Shown in pieces: positions 41,685 through 50,199 of a stretch of 64,000 bases of DNA. Where the stretch lies: positions 62,001-126,000 of the forward strand of contig CAYNKA010000007.1 of assembly GCA_964397655.1 (NCBI GenBank). Reading direction: 5' to 3'. The stretch is from CAYNKA01 sp964397655 (GTDB lineage: Bacteria > Spirochaetota > Spirochaetia > DTKZ01). The position numbers were made by a program, and so were the translations under genes. Numbering within the stretch: position 1 is the first letter of the stretch; every line of letters starts with the position of its first letter. Under the pieces are notes generated by a model. The model was not told where the DNA came from and did no database searches. It saw nothing but the letters and a program-made list of their open reading frames with translations.

Positions 41685-42671
41685 ATGAAAGAAATCAAGA
41701 TCGTCGTCACTGACTATTATTACCCGAACATCGACCAGGAGCTGGAAATTTTCTCGAGGATACCCGGGGCCCGGGTGGTGGACTGCACGAAGATCGTCGC
41801 GGGGGGAGTGAAGGGCGAGGACGAGGTCGTCCCCTACGTGCGCGACGCGGACGCGGTCGTCACCCAGTTCGCCCATATCTCGCGGAAGGTCGTCGAGAGC
41901 ATGGAGAAATGCAGGATCGTGGCGCGGTACGCGATCGGGCTGGACAGGATCGACCTTGCGGCCGCCAAGGAGAAGGGGATCGCGGTGGCGAACGTGCCGG
42001 ACTACTGCATCGAGGAGGTCTCGGACACCGCGATGGCCCACATCCTCGGCTGCGTGAGGAAGGTGACTCCCGCTCACCTTTACCTGCACGAGGGTACCTG
42101 GTCCTATGAAAAGATCAAGCCGCTCAGGCGGCTCTCGGACCTCACGCTCGGGCTCCTCTCCTTCGGCAACATCGCGCGGCGCGTGGCGGAAAAGATCAGG
42201 CCCTTCGGGACCAAGGTCTTCGCCCACGATCCGTACTACCTCCCGAAGCCGGGAGCCTACGACTGGGTCTCGCTCGTATCCCTCGAGGACCTCTTCAGGA
42301 ACTCCGACATCGTGTCGGTCCATACGCCGTTCACGAAGGAGACCCATCACCTCGTGAGTTCGGGCCTCCTCTCGCTCATGAAGAAGGGCTCCATCCTCGT
42401 GAACACCTCGCGCGGAGGCCTCGTGGACGAGGTCGCCCTCGAAGCGGCGCTGAAGGACGGAACCATCGCCATGGCGGGGCTGGACGTGCTCGAGTACCTG
42501 GACGAGGATTACGGGAAATCCGTACTCATGAAGTATCCCGACCGCGTGATCCTCACCCCCCACCTCGGCTGGTACTCGGAGCAGTCGATCCGCGACCTCC
42601 AGTGGAAGGTCGCCCTCAACGTGTACGAGAAGCTCGTGAACGGCAAGGCGCCCTACGAGGTGAGGACCTGA
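41685..42671 (+). CDS. D-isomer-specific 2-hydroxyacid dehydrogenase
   Basis: 328 residues, CtBP/phosphoglycerate dehydrogenase-like. NAD-binding motif LGLLSFGNIARRVAEKIRPFG (about 150-170), catalytic arginine in NTSRGGLVDE, glutamate in the same segment, and histidine in TPHLGWYSEQS (about 293). Reduces a 2-keto acid or oxidises a D-2-hydroxyacid; substrate unknown. TACAAT ends six bases before the ATG and no ribosome binding site is seen, but the -35 is weak. Followed by a strong terminator. Confidence 0.88.
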   Translation: MKEIKIVVTDYYYPNIDQELEIFSRIPGARVVDCTKIVAGGVKGEDEVVPYVRDADAVVTQFAHISRKVVESMEKCRIVARYAIGLDRIDLAAAKEKGIAVANVPDYCIEEVSDTAMAHILGCVRKVTPAHLYLHEGTWSYEKIKPLRRLSDLTLGLLSFGNIARRVAEKIRPFGTKVFAHDPYYLPKPGAYDWVSLVSLEDLFRNSDIVSVHTPFTKETHHLVSSGLLSLMKKGSILVNTSRGGLVDEVALEAALKDGTIAMAGLDVLEYLDEDYGKSVLMKYPDRVILTPHLGWYSEQSIRDLQWKVALNVYEKLVNGKAPYEVRT

Positions 42672-42683
42672 GAGAGCCGTGAA

Positions 42684-42715
42684 AAAAGCGCCGGGAATCC
42701 GTCCCCGGCGCTTTT
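42684..42715. terminator. Bidirectional terminator
   Basis: 12-bp stem AAAAGCGCCGGG / CCCGGCGCTTTT with an 8-base loop and A/T runs on both sides, between the convergent dehydrogenase and LUD genes. Confidence 0.88.
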
Positions 42716-42752
42716 CCGTGGTTTGCTTGGGGCTGGAAACGGAGGAGGATGC

Positions 42753-43376
42753 CTAGAAACCCAGAGCCTCGTCCGCGATGACCATCTTCACCCTTCCGGG
42801 CTGGATTTCCTTGTTGAACACGAGGACCTTCGCGGGGTAGGAGTTGAAGCTCTCGGGGAGGCCGTAGGCCTTGCGGGCTCGGACGCTCTCCAGGGGAACC
42901 ACGTGCTCGTTGATCCGCTTGAAGGCCTCCTCGAGGTCCTTAACGATCTTCTGGGCGCCCACGACCCAGACGAGGGTCCCGCCGCCGTAGACGTAGGCCG
43001 GAAGCTGGCTTCCGGTGAGCGAGGCCACGACCACGCTGCCGGTCTCGGTCACCGCATGCGCGCTCCCCACGACGAAGTCGGGCGCGGCCCCGAGTTTCCG
43101 CATCTCGCGGCCCTGGGTCTTCTGGTCCATCTTGAAGAGCCGGGTCTTTACCGCATCGTAGTTTCCGCTCTCGTTGATCTCCTTCGAGAGGCCGATCGAG
43201 TCGAGGGTCACCGACGTCATCGTGAAGACCTCCGCTCCCTTCGGAATGAAGGACAGGGCCTTCGCCTTGGCCTCGGCGCCGTCCGCCGCGTATACCGCTT
43301 CTATTCCGTTGGCCGCGAGGGCCTGGATGGTTTTCTCGATCGTCGCGCGGGACGCTTTTTCCTGGTAGCTTTTCAT
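42753..43376 (-). CDS. LUD-domain protein (LutC/YkgG-like)
   Basis: 207 residues. The LUD fold is marked by AKALSFIPKGAEVFTMTSVTLDSIG, VGSAHAVTETGSVVVAS (about 103-119) and GAQKIVKDLEEAFKRI. LutC-type proteins take part in lactate oxidation with iron-sulfur partners LutA and LutB, which are absent here, so the role may differ. ATG with AGGAGG. Divergent from and probably controlled by the HxlR regulator. Confidence 0.82.
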   Translation of the reverse strand: MKSYQEKASRATIEKTIQALAANGIEAVYAADGAEAKAKALSFIPKGAEVFTMTSVTLDSIGLSKEINESGNYDAVKTRLFKMDQKTQGREMRKLGAAPDFVVGSAHAVTETGSVVVASLTGSQLPAYVYGGGTLVWVVGAQKIVKDLEEAFKRINEHVVPLESVRARKAYGLPESFNSYPAKVLVFNKEIQPGRVKMVIADEALGF

Positions 43377-43398
43377 GGTTCCTCCTGCAGACTATTTA

Positions 43399-43427
43399 TT
43401 AGTCGCTAACAATAAGTAAGCTACTAA
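43399..43427. promoter_or_regulatory. Probable HxlR operator
   Basis: Inverted repeat TTAGTCGCTAAC-AATAA-GTAAGCTACTAA; ten of twelve arm positions match. It sits between the LUD start and the -35 of the regulator promoter. Confidence 0.6.
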
Positions 43428-43432
43428 TGAAA

Positions 43433-43461
43433 TTGCCGAGAGTCAAGAAATAGCGTATACT
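43433..43461 (+). promoter_or_regulatory. Leaderless-type promoter
   Basis: TTGCCG, 17 bases, TATACT, then six bases to the ATG of the HxlR gene. Confidence 0.7.
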
Positions 43462-43467
43462 TTCATC

Positions 43468-43794
43468 ATGGCGACGGTCGAGAAGGAAGAAACGAAACTT
43501 TGCCCCATCGTGGAGGGAGCGTTCGAGCTGCTCGGCAGGAAGTGGGTCGGCCTCATCATCCACGTCCTCGCGGACAAGGAGCTTCACTTCTCAGAACTCG
43601 AGAAGGCCATTCCTCCCTTGAGTCAGAGGATGCTCGCGGTCAGGGTCAAGGAACTCGAGGAAGCCGGCCTCGTCGAGCGCACGGTTCATACCGGCAGTCC
43701 TGTCCGCGTCACCTATGCCCTCACGGAGAAGGGGAGGGACCTCGTGCCGGTCCTGGGGAAATTCGTGGACTGGGCTCACAGATGGAACGATTGA
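43468..43794 (+). CDS. HxlR-family transcriptional regulator
   Basis: 108 residues, winged helix of the HxlR type: CPIVEGAFELLGRKWVGLIIHVLADKELHFSELEKAI...LSQRMLAVRVKELEEAGLVERTV. The conserved N-terminal cysteine (residue 12) is present and is a candidate redox or electrophile sensor. Divergent from the LUD gene. Confidence 0.9.
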   Translation: MATVEKEETKLCPIVEGAFELLGRKWVGLIIHVLADKELHFSELEKAIPPLSQRMLAVRVKELEEAGLVERTVHTGSPVRVTYALTEKGRDLVPVLGKFVDWAHRWND

Positions 43795-43811
43795 CGCCGG
43801 AAAAAGCCGTC

Positions 43812-44438
43812 CTACAAGGCTCGATTCGATCTGCCGCCTCGGGGCAGCTTCACGATTTTTTTCAGCTTTTCCCTGATCGCGTGAAGTTCGCGGTACACTG
43901 CCGGATGTAATTTCTTCAATTCGTTTTCTTCGATTCTTCCTTCATTCGCCTGCAGCAGGGCGGTCACGTCGGCGACGTCTTTTGCCGCCAATTCTCTGCC
44001 GTACTCCTTTTCCTTCTGAAGAAATACCGCGGTCTTCAGTTCGAGACAGGCGAGCAGCGAGAGGAAATTCCCCCCGAGTCCAGCGTCGTATTCCGCCGCG
44101 GCTTCGGGATCGGGCAGCGGGATCACCATGTCCCAGTCATCCCCGGAAAAGAGGACGTCTATCGCCACGTTGTTCCTTTCGTCGACGGCGGAATCGGACT
44201 CGATCGAGGAAAACCCCTCCGGCGACGCTCGCCTGAAGCGGTCCCAGCCCTCTTTCGTAACGAGAATATCGACATCTATGGTCGTCCGCGGCGCGCCGTT
44301 CCTGAGGACCGCGAGTCCTCCTACGACGACGTAGGACTCCTTGAGGGAAGAAAAGGCCGCATGAATCCGTCGAACCGTGTCGAGAAGGGGAGAAGTCTTG
44401 AAATCACCGTTCAGCTCGAGTACTTCTTCCGGCGCCAT
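43812..44438 (-). CDS. AbiEii-like nucleotidyltransferase
   Basis: 208 residues. YVVVGGLAVLRNGAPRTTIDVDILV (about 36-60) is the GG...D-x-D motif of the MNT/AbiEii nucleotidyltransferase group, often toxins or toxin-neutralising enzymes in type IV or VII toxin-antitoxin pairs. No AbiEi-like or HEPN partner adjoins it. TACACT ends six bases before the ATG, so the transcript should be leaderless. Confidence 0.75.
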   Translation of the reverse strand: MAPEEVLELNGDFKTSPLLDTVRRIHAAFSSLKESYVVVGGLAVLRNGAPRTTIDVDILVTKEGWDRFRRASPEGFSSIESDSAVDERNNVAIDVLFSGDDWDMVIPLPDPEAAAEYDAGLGGNFLSLLACLELKTAVFLQKEKEYGRELAAKDVADVTALLQANEGRIEENELKKLHPAVYRELHAIREKLKKIVKLPRGGRSNRAL

Positions 44439-44444
44439 GGGAAA

Positions 44445-44473
44445 AGTGTAGTGTCTTTCCTTTACGGGAGCAA
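44445..44473 (-). promoter_or_regulatory. Leaderless-type promoter
   Basis: Minus strand TTGCTC, 17 bases, TACACT, six bases, ATG at 44438. Confidence 0.68.
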
Positions 44474-44521
44474 GGCGTTGGACCCTGGAGGCATGATCGG
44501 TGCCCGATACTGCCCGGCCCC

Positions 44522-44983
44522 TCACCCCAGCGTGACGATGATCGCTCCGGCCACCATGAGGGCCGCTCCGAGGCCGACGCGGAGGCTGATCCTCTCGCCG
44601 AGGAAGATCACGGCCAGGACCATGGCGAAGACCATGCTGAGCCGGTCGATGGGAGCCACCTGGGAGACCTTGCCGAGCTTGAGGGCGAGGAAGTAGAAGA
44701 CCCAGGACACGGCCCCGGCGATTCCGGAGAGGACGATGAAGAGAAGCGCCTTGCTGTTGCCCAAGATTGCCTGGACGTTTCCCAGCTTGCCTTGCACGGC
44801 GACGACCCCGACGAGGAAGATCGCCATGATGACGGCGCGTACAGCGGTCGCGGTATTGGTGTCTATCCCCTGAAGCCCGAGCTTCCCGAACAGCGCCACG
44901 AGCCCCGCGGTCAGCGCGGAAAGCAGGGCGAATACGAGCCAAAGATAGTCTGCCATTTTTTTCGTTTCTCCGGATTTTTCCAT
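44522..44983 (-). CDS. EamA-like small membrane transporter
   Basis: 153 residues with five predicted helices, a single EamA domain (half the usual DMT transporter). ATAVRAVIMAIFLVGVV and APIDRLSMVFAMVLAVIFLGERIS are typical. It would dimerise to work; substrate unknown. A possible promoter TTGACC-N17-TAACTT lies upstream. The start may instead be the ATG at 44956, which sits after GGAG. Confidence 0.85.
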   Translation of the reverse strand: MEKSGETKKMADYLWLVFALLSALTAGLVALFGKLGLQGIDTNTATAVRAVIMAIFLVGVVAVQGKLGNVQAILGNSKALLFIVLSGIAGAVSWVFYFLALKLGKVSQVAPIDRLSMVFAMVLAVIFLGERISLRVGLGAALMVAGAIIVTLG

Positions 44984-45064
44984 AGTTTTCTCTCGCCATA
45001 GAAGTTAAGCCCGCGTTCGGCATCGGTCAAGCGAAACACGAGCCCCGCGTTATAATTCACGGGC

Positions 45065-45889
45065 ATGAGTGCCTGCAACGCGGACCGGAACGGCGCCGAT
45101 GCGAGCGCGGCCCCGGGCTTTTTCATCTCCGCCTTCTTCTTCTCGCTTCTCTCCCTGCTGAACGATTGGGGGACGCCGGCCTGGTTTTCCTCGTTTCCTC
45201 TCTCGTCGGCGTTCCTTTTTTTCGATTCGCTGCGCCTTTATTCTCTTTCCTGTTTTCTCCACTTCGCGCTCGGTCTATTCGTCGGTCGCGGATCCCCGAA
45301 GCCTTGGAGGCGCGGCCTCGGATTCGCCGTTTCCTTCTCTCCGGTATTCGCGTTCGCGGTCCTCGTTCTCCTGAAGACGAACCTCGAAACCGCGGAAAAT
45401 GCGCTCTGGGTGTTCGAGGGCGTCCTTTCCTCGGCCGCGAGAGCCGCCGCATGGTATCGTCTTCGGCGGGGCGCGCGCGGAGGCATCCTCGGCGCGTGCG
45501 CCTTCGCTGCCTTGGGCTCGTGGGGAATGACTTCGCTCGCCTTCGGCCTTCGTGCGGCGGGTCTCGATCCAGGTTTCCTGCCTGCGGCCCTTCGGTTTCT
45601 TCTCATTACTGGCATCCTGCTCCTGGCCGCGTTCGGCGCTGTCCGCCGTCCGGCGGCGGGTGGACCGATCCCCGAGGAAGCCTTTTCGGATTTCGGCATC
45701 TCCGAGCGGGAAAGGGAGGTGATCGGCCTCGTCGCCGAAGGGAAAACGAACCGGGAGATCGCGGAAGCCTTGTTCATTTCCCTCGCCACGGTGAAGACGC
45801 ATCTCGCGAACGTCTTCGAGAAGACCGGGTGCAGGAACCGGACGGAAGTCGTCCTCGCCTTTCGGCGTTCCCCTCCGCCGGAAGCATGA
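45065..45889 (+). CDS. Membrane-bound LuxR-type regulator
   Basis: 274 residues. About six hydrophobic helices in residues 18-205 form a membrane domain, followed by a cytoplasmic LuxR helix-turn-helix at about 212-265 (ISEREREVIGLVAEGKTNREIAEALFISLATVKTHLANVFEKTG). It has no receiver domain, so it probably senses a membrane or extracytoplasmic cue directly. TATAAT ends eight bases before the ATG with a poor -35. Target unknown; divergent from the EamA transporter. Confidence 0.83.
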   Translation: MSACNADRNGADASAAPGFFISAFFFSLLSLLNDWGTPAWFSSFPLSSAFLFFDSLRLYSLSCFLHFALGLFVGRGSPKPWRRGLGFAVSFSPVFAFAVLVLLKTNLETAENALWVFEGVLSSAARAAAWYRLRRGARGGILGACAFAALGSWGMTSLAFGLRAAGLDPGFLPAALRFLLITGILLLAAFGAVRRPAAGGPIPEEAFSDFGISEREREVIGLVAEGKTNREIAEALFISLATVKTHLANVFEKTGCRNRTEVVLAFRRSPPPEA

Positions 45890-45989
45890 ATTCCCGCGGT
45901 TCCCGTAAAATCATCCTTTCGGCCGATGGCCCCGACGCTTCACGGGGTCTACAATCGGGACATGTCATCGAACTCCGCTGGAGGTTTTC

Positions 45990-47195
45990 ATGAAGATCCG
46001 ATGGACCGCTGCACTCCCTTTCCTCGCGACGCTGGCTTTTTCCCTCGGCTGCGTCGTCTTTTCCTGCGTCACGCCTTCGCCTTTTCATGTCAATACCGGG
46101 AAGGACGGCGAGGGGAGGATCCGCACGACCCAGGTCTTTTCGCGGATCGACAAGATCGTCGTGATCGACTTCCGCGACCGAGCGAAACGGACGGAGATCC
46201 CGGCGGGCGGATGGATCTACGACGAGAAGACCACCCTCCTGAGTTTCGCGAGGGAACTGCCGTACAAGGATCCCGTCGTCCACGTGGAAGGGGCCCCGCT
46301 CGAGCCCGCGACTTTCGTCGTGAAAGACTTTCACGGCGACGAGGAAAGCCTCTTCGTCGTACTCGGGGATCGGCTCGCCATCCAGGACTACGATTACCGC
46401 TTCGACTCCCGGACGTGCAGGCTCGTCTTCCGCGACGGGCTCGATCCCGAAAAGGAAAAATTCTTCATCAGCTACGATACCAAGGTCGGAAGTTCCTCCT
46501 TCGGCAACCTGGACGCTTGGAAGGACGACCGGCTCGCCTACCTCGAGGCCGAGCATCGCGCTCGGACTCTGAAGCGCTGGTACGCTTCGAGGGAGGAATT
46601 CTGGTTCTTCGAAGAACCGCGGACGCGGGGCGAGACGCCGCGGCTCGTGAAGCGTCGGCCGACTCCGGAGGAACGGAAGGCCATGGAATCCTGTCCGGTC
46701 GCTGTCATGAAATTCCGCTTCGGCTCGGGCGACGAGAAGGTTTCCCGGGAGGTCGGTTTCGACGTCGGGACCCCGAAGGAAATTCCCGTCGGAAAGGACG
46801 GGACGAAGTACGTCGCCGGGGGGAAATTCATCGAGGAGACCTCCGGGCCGTCGGGGCTTCGACGAACGGTGAGCGAGTTCTACAGGAACGAGGCGGTCGC
46901 CCTCGGGGCAGGCGGTGAACTCATCGTGAAGATGTCGGCCGGTCCTTTCGCGGACGAGGAGACCGAGGGACCGGAACTCGTCATTCAAGAGGCGGAAATC
47001 GATCTCGGCCTCCCGGTGAGGAAGCGGGTCGTATGGGCTCAGCGCGTTCGGGGGGGGCTCGACGAAAAGCCGGATGTCGTGCGTCTCGCGTGCTACGAAT
47101 GGATCGACCGCGGCGCCCGTTTCCGGCTCGACGTCGACGACGGAGTCGCGGGAGTCGAGGACTTCATCGCCGAGCTCATCTCCTTTCGGAAATGA
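45990..47195 (+). CDS. Lipoprotein of unknown function
   Basis: 401 residues. Lipoprotein signal with cysteine near residue 21 or 26 (FSLGCVVFSC). The body is beta-rich and acidic, with repeated patterns such as PATFVVKDF...DDEES, and no recognised domain. ATG preceded by GGAGG; TACAAT at 45950-45955 is a likely -10 that gives a leader of about 28 bases. Same strand as the RCC1-repeat gene 119 bases downstream. Confidence 0.7.
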   Translation: MKIRWTAALPFLATLAFSLGCVVFSCVTPSPFHVNTGKDGEGRIRTTQVFSRIDKIVVIDFRDRAKRTEIPAGGWIYDEKTTLLSFARELPYKDPVVHVEGAPLEPATFVVKDFHGDEESLFVVLGDRLAIQDYDYRFDSRTCRLVFRDGLDPEKEKFFISYDTKVGSSSFGNLDAWKDDRLAYLEAEHRARTLKRWYASREEFWFFEEPRTRGETPRLVKRRPTPEERKAMESCPVAVMKFRFGSGDEKVSREVGFDVGTPKEIPVGKDGTKYVAGGKFIEETSGPSGLRRTVSEFYRNEAVALGAGGELIVKMSAGPFADEETEGPELVIQEAEIDLGLPVRKRVVWAQRVRGGLDEKPDVVRLACYEWIDRGARFRLDVDDGVAGVEDFIAELISFRK

Positions 47196-47313
47196 TTCCG
47201 GTCACGAAGGCGGATTTTGAAGGAATTTCGCCCTTTCTAGTACTTTCGTACGATGCGGATTTTCGTACTTTCCCTTAAAATGAAAGGCAATCCACGTTCT
47301 ACGGAGGTTTCAG

Positions 47314-48570
47314 GTGAAAAATATACCGGTATTCTGTTTCTTCCTGGTCCTGGCGTTTCTTTCCTGCAAGCAGCTCGACAAGGACGAGGAGACCGAAACC
47401 GACGAAACCGGCGGCACAACCACCGTCGCCGTGACCGGCATCACCCTCGACAAGACCTCGGGCTATCTCCTGCCTGGCCGCACGATCCAGCTCACGGCCA
47501 CGGTCGCGCCGGCGAACGCCACGAACAAGACGTACGCTTGGTCGAGCACGAACGTGTCGGTCGCCACGGTTTCCGCAGCCGGGCTCGTGACGGGGGTCGG
47601 ATACGGTACTGCGACGATCGCCGCGACGACCGCGGACGGCGCAAAGACCGCGACCTTCGCAGCGACGATTCCGGTCCTGCCCTCCATCGCCGCCGGGGGT
47701 TCCCACTCCATGTGGATCAAGCTCGACGGCACGCTCTGGGGCTGGGGCGAGAACGGCGCCGGCGAAGTCGGCGACTGGACGGATGTTGACAAATGGTCTC
47801 CGGTCCAGGTCGGAACCGCGACGAACTGGAAGTCGGTCTCCTCGGGCGACGCCTCCACCCTCGCGATCAGGACCGACGGCACGCTCTGGGCCTGGGGAGC
47901 AAACGGCAACGGCTACCTCGGGGACGGGACCACGACGGAAAGATGGACTCCGGTACAGATCGGGACCGACACCGACTGGAAGCAGGTGTCCATCGGCGCC
48001 TCCCATACCCTTGCAGTAAAGTCGAACGGAACGCTCTGGAGCTGGGGGTCGGACGGCGCAGGGCAGCTCGGAAACGGCGCGGTCTCCGGGGACCAATGGT
48101 CGCCGGTCCAGATCGGCGCGGCGACGAACTGGGCCAAGGTTTTCGCCGGAACGGACTTCAGCCTGGCCTTGAAAACGGACGGCACGCTCTGGGCCTGGGG
48201 ATCGAACACGACCGGCCAGCTCGGCATCGGGAATGTTCTCGATCAGGTCTCGCCCGTTCAAGTGGGGACAGCGACGGATTGGACCGAATTCGAGGCCGGA
48301 GCCTACCACACGGTCGCGCTCAAAACCGACGGCAGCCTCTGGGCCTGGGGAGACAACTCGAGCGGCCAGCTCGGCGACGGTACCTTTACGGCACAATATT
48401 CGCCTGTAAGGATCGGCGCCGCCTCGGACTAGGTCGCGATCTCGGCCGGGCAAAGCCATACCGTCGCGATAAAAAACGACGGCAGTCTCTGGGCCTGGGG
48501 ATGGAACCTCTACGGCCAGCTCGGCGACGGGACCACGACGGACCGGCACGCTCCGATCCAGGTCCCGTAA
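47314..48570 (+). pseudogene. RCC1-repeat lipoprotein interrupted by a nonsense codon
   Basis: GTG start after ACGGAGG. Lipoprotein signal (lipobox AFLSC), an Ig-like Big_2 domain (about 30-115: TGITLDKTSGYLLPGRTIQLTATV), then RCC1 repeats of about 50 residues (pattern: GS-H-x-A-x-K-x-DG-T-L-W-x-WG-x-N-x-x-GQ-LG-DG). Codon 373 is TAG at 48430-48432. At the same place the other repeats have TGG (ATNWK, DTDWK, ATNWA, ATDWT), and after the TAG the frame continues through one complete repeat to a TAA at 48568. A single G-to-A change explains it. The shortened 372-residue product may still be made. Confidence 0.82.
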
Positions 48571-48571
48571 T

Positions 48572-48964
48572 TCAGGCCTCTTCGCAGACGAAGACCTTGA
48601 CCGGCTTGCCCGGCCGCTCGTCCGACTCGACGACCTTCGCGTTCAGGGCCATGCCGATCGCGGGCTTCTCGGTTTCGAGACGGCCCGAGGCGCGGAGGCC
48701 GTTCGGAAACTCGACGATGCCGAAGAGGAGGAAGGGCCTGTCGTAACCCTCGGGCAGGGCCCAGAGCCGGGTCCAGGTGAGGAGCGTGCAGGCCCCTTCC
48801 AGCGGGAACTTCTCCCAGTCAGGGTAGAGGATCCCCGAGGGGTCCCGCCGGTTCGAGCATTTCCCGCAGACCATGGGAGCCGGATAATAAAGGCTGCCGC
48901 ACTTCGGGCACTTATAGGCGAGGATCTCCGGGGCCTTCGCGTCGTACATGCTGAAATCGATCAC
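48572..48964 (-). CDS. DUF35 zinc-ribbon/OB-fold acyl-CoA-binding partner
   Basis: 130 residues. Zinc ribbon YKCPKCGSLYYPAPMVCGKC (about 17-36) followed by the DUF35 OB fold (FLLFGIVEFPNGLRASGRLE). DUF35 proteins assist thiolase-fold enzymes by handling acyl-CoA. It sits 10 bases after the thiolase-like gene, the usual pairing. Last gene of the fdrA operon. Confidence 0.88.
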   Translation of the reverse strand: MIDFSMYDAKAPEILAYKCPKCGSLYYPAPMVCGKCSNRRDPSGILYPDWEKFPLEGACTLLTWTRLWALPEGYDRPFLLFGIVEFPNGLRASGRLETEKPAIGMALNAKVVESDERPGKPVKVFVCEEA

Positions 48965-48974
48965 GGCTTTCCTC

Positions 48975-50174
48975 CTAGTCCTTGGCGCAGACTACGGCGA
49001 CCACGTTGTTGCCGAAGCCGCCGAAGTTGACGGAGAGCCCGTACTTCGGGTCCTTCACCTGCCTTCCTTGTTCCGCCTCGCCCCGGAGCTGGCGCACGAG
49101 TTCCACGACCTGGGACACGCCCGTCGCGCCGACCGGGTGCCCCTTTGCCTTGAGGCCTCCCGAAGTGTTGACGGGTATCCTCCCGTCGATGCGGGTCTCG
49201 CCCCGGCGCAGCGCCTCGGCGGCCTTGCCCCGCTCGAAGAGGCCGACCTCCTCGGCTATGGCGAGTTCGAGGATCGTGAAGGCGTCGTGGAGCTCGGCGA
49301 AGGAAACGTCCCCGGGCCCGATCTCCGCCATGGCGTAGGCCTTTTCCGCGGCCGTCCGGACGGCCTTGAGGTCGAGGGGGTCTTTCCGGTTGTGGACGCA
49401 GTGGGTGTCCGTGGCGGAGCCGACGCCGGCGATGCGGACCGGCTTCTTCGCGAACTCCTTGGCCCGCGGCGAGTCCAGGTTCACGAGGACGAGGGCCGCG
49501 GCGCCGTCCGACACCGGACAGACCGAGTACATCCGTAAAGGTTCGGCCACGTAGTTGTTCACCACGTGGGCGTTCGGGCCGTCGTGGATGGCCTCGACGG
49601 TGCAGGTTTCCCGGACGTGGGCGTACCTGTTCTTCGCACCGTTCTCGTGGTCCTTCACCGCGACGAGGGCGAGGTCCCGCTCGGTGAGGCCGTAGCGCTC
49701 CATGTAGAGCCTTGTGAACATGCCTCCGAAGGCGGGGAGGGTGAGGCCCATGTCGTACTCCGCCTCGGGGTGGCCGAGGGTGGCAACGAAGTCGGTTCCG
49801 AGCCAGCCCGTCACCTTGCGCATGGTCTCGCCGCCCGCGACGAGGACCACGTCCGCCATGCCGCTCGCGATCGCCATGAAGCCGAGCTTCACCGCGCTCG
49901 CGCCCGAGGCCGGGCCGTTCTCCACGAGTTCCGCGGGCGCGGGCTCCAGGCCGAGCTTGCTCACGAGGGCGCTCGCGACGCCTGTCTGGTGGTTGATGAT
50001 GCCGCCGCCCATGTTGGCGACGAAGACCTGGTCCACCAGGCTCCGCCGTTCCAGGATGCCGGCGTCCTCGAGGGCGTCGGCCGCCGCGAAGGCCATGAGG
50101 TCGGTGAGGTCGAAGTCCGAGAGGTTCCCGAATTTCAGGTGACCGATCCCGACGATCCCCACGTTCGCCGCCAT
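48975..50174 (-). CDS. Thiolase-fold protein lacking the catalytic cysteine
   Basis: 399 residues of the SCP-x/archaeal thiolase-like branch. The nucleophile motif, normally CASG, reads VENGPASGASAV (about residues 84-95): proline stands where the cysteine should be. HDAFTILELA (about 294) replaces the NEAF motif, HPVGATG (about 343) is intact, and the final CxG loop reads NFGGFGNN. Claisen chemistry through an acyl-cysteine is therefore not possible. Precedent: the Ltp2-ChsH2 steroid side-chain aldolase, a cysteine-less thiolase-fold enzyme with a DUF35 partner. Retro-aldol cleavage of a beta-hydroxyacyl-CoA is a reasonable inference. Confidence 0.85.
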   Translation of the reverse strand: MAANVGIVGIGHLKFGNLSDFDLTDLMAFAAADALEDAGILERRSLVDQVFVANMGGGIINHQTGVASALVSKLGLEPAPAELVENGPASGASAVKLGFMAIASGMADVVLVAGGETMRKVTGWLGTDFVATLGHPEAEYDMGLTLPAFGGMFTRLYMERYGLTERDLALVAVKDHENGAKNRYAHVRETCTVEAIHDGPNAHVVNNYVAEPLRMYSVCPVSDGAAALVLVNLDSPRAKEFAKKPVRIAGVGSATDTHCVHNRKDPLDLKAVRTAAEKAYAMAEIGPGDVSFAELHDAFTILELAIAEEVGLFERGKAAEALRRGETRIDGRIPVNTSGGLKAKGHPVGATGVSQVVELVRQLRGEAEQGRQVKDPKYGLSVNFGGFGNNVVAVVCAKD

Positions 50175-50199
50175 GCGTTACCTCCTTTTTCCGTTTCCG

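Noticed and set aside
43812..45023. Longer start of the nucleotidyltransferase reaching into the EamA region.
   Set aside because: The upstream part is antisense or out of frame to EamA and lies ahead of a clear promoter at 44445-44473.
45962..45990. Leaderless upstream ORF starting at ATG 45962, six bases after TACAAT.
   Set aside because: No -35 is found and the frame runs without a plausible protein through the lipoprotein gene; the hexamer is better read as the promoter of the gene at 45990.
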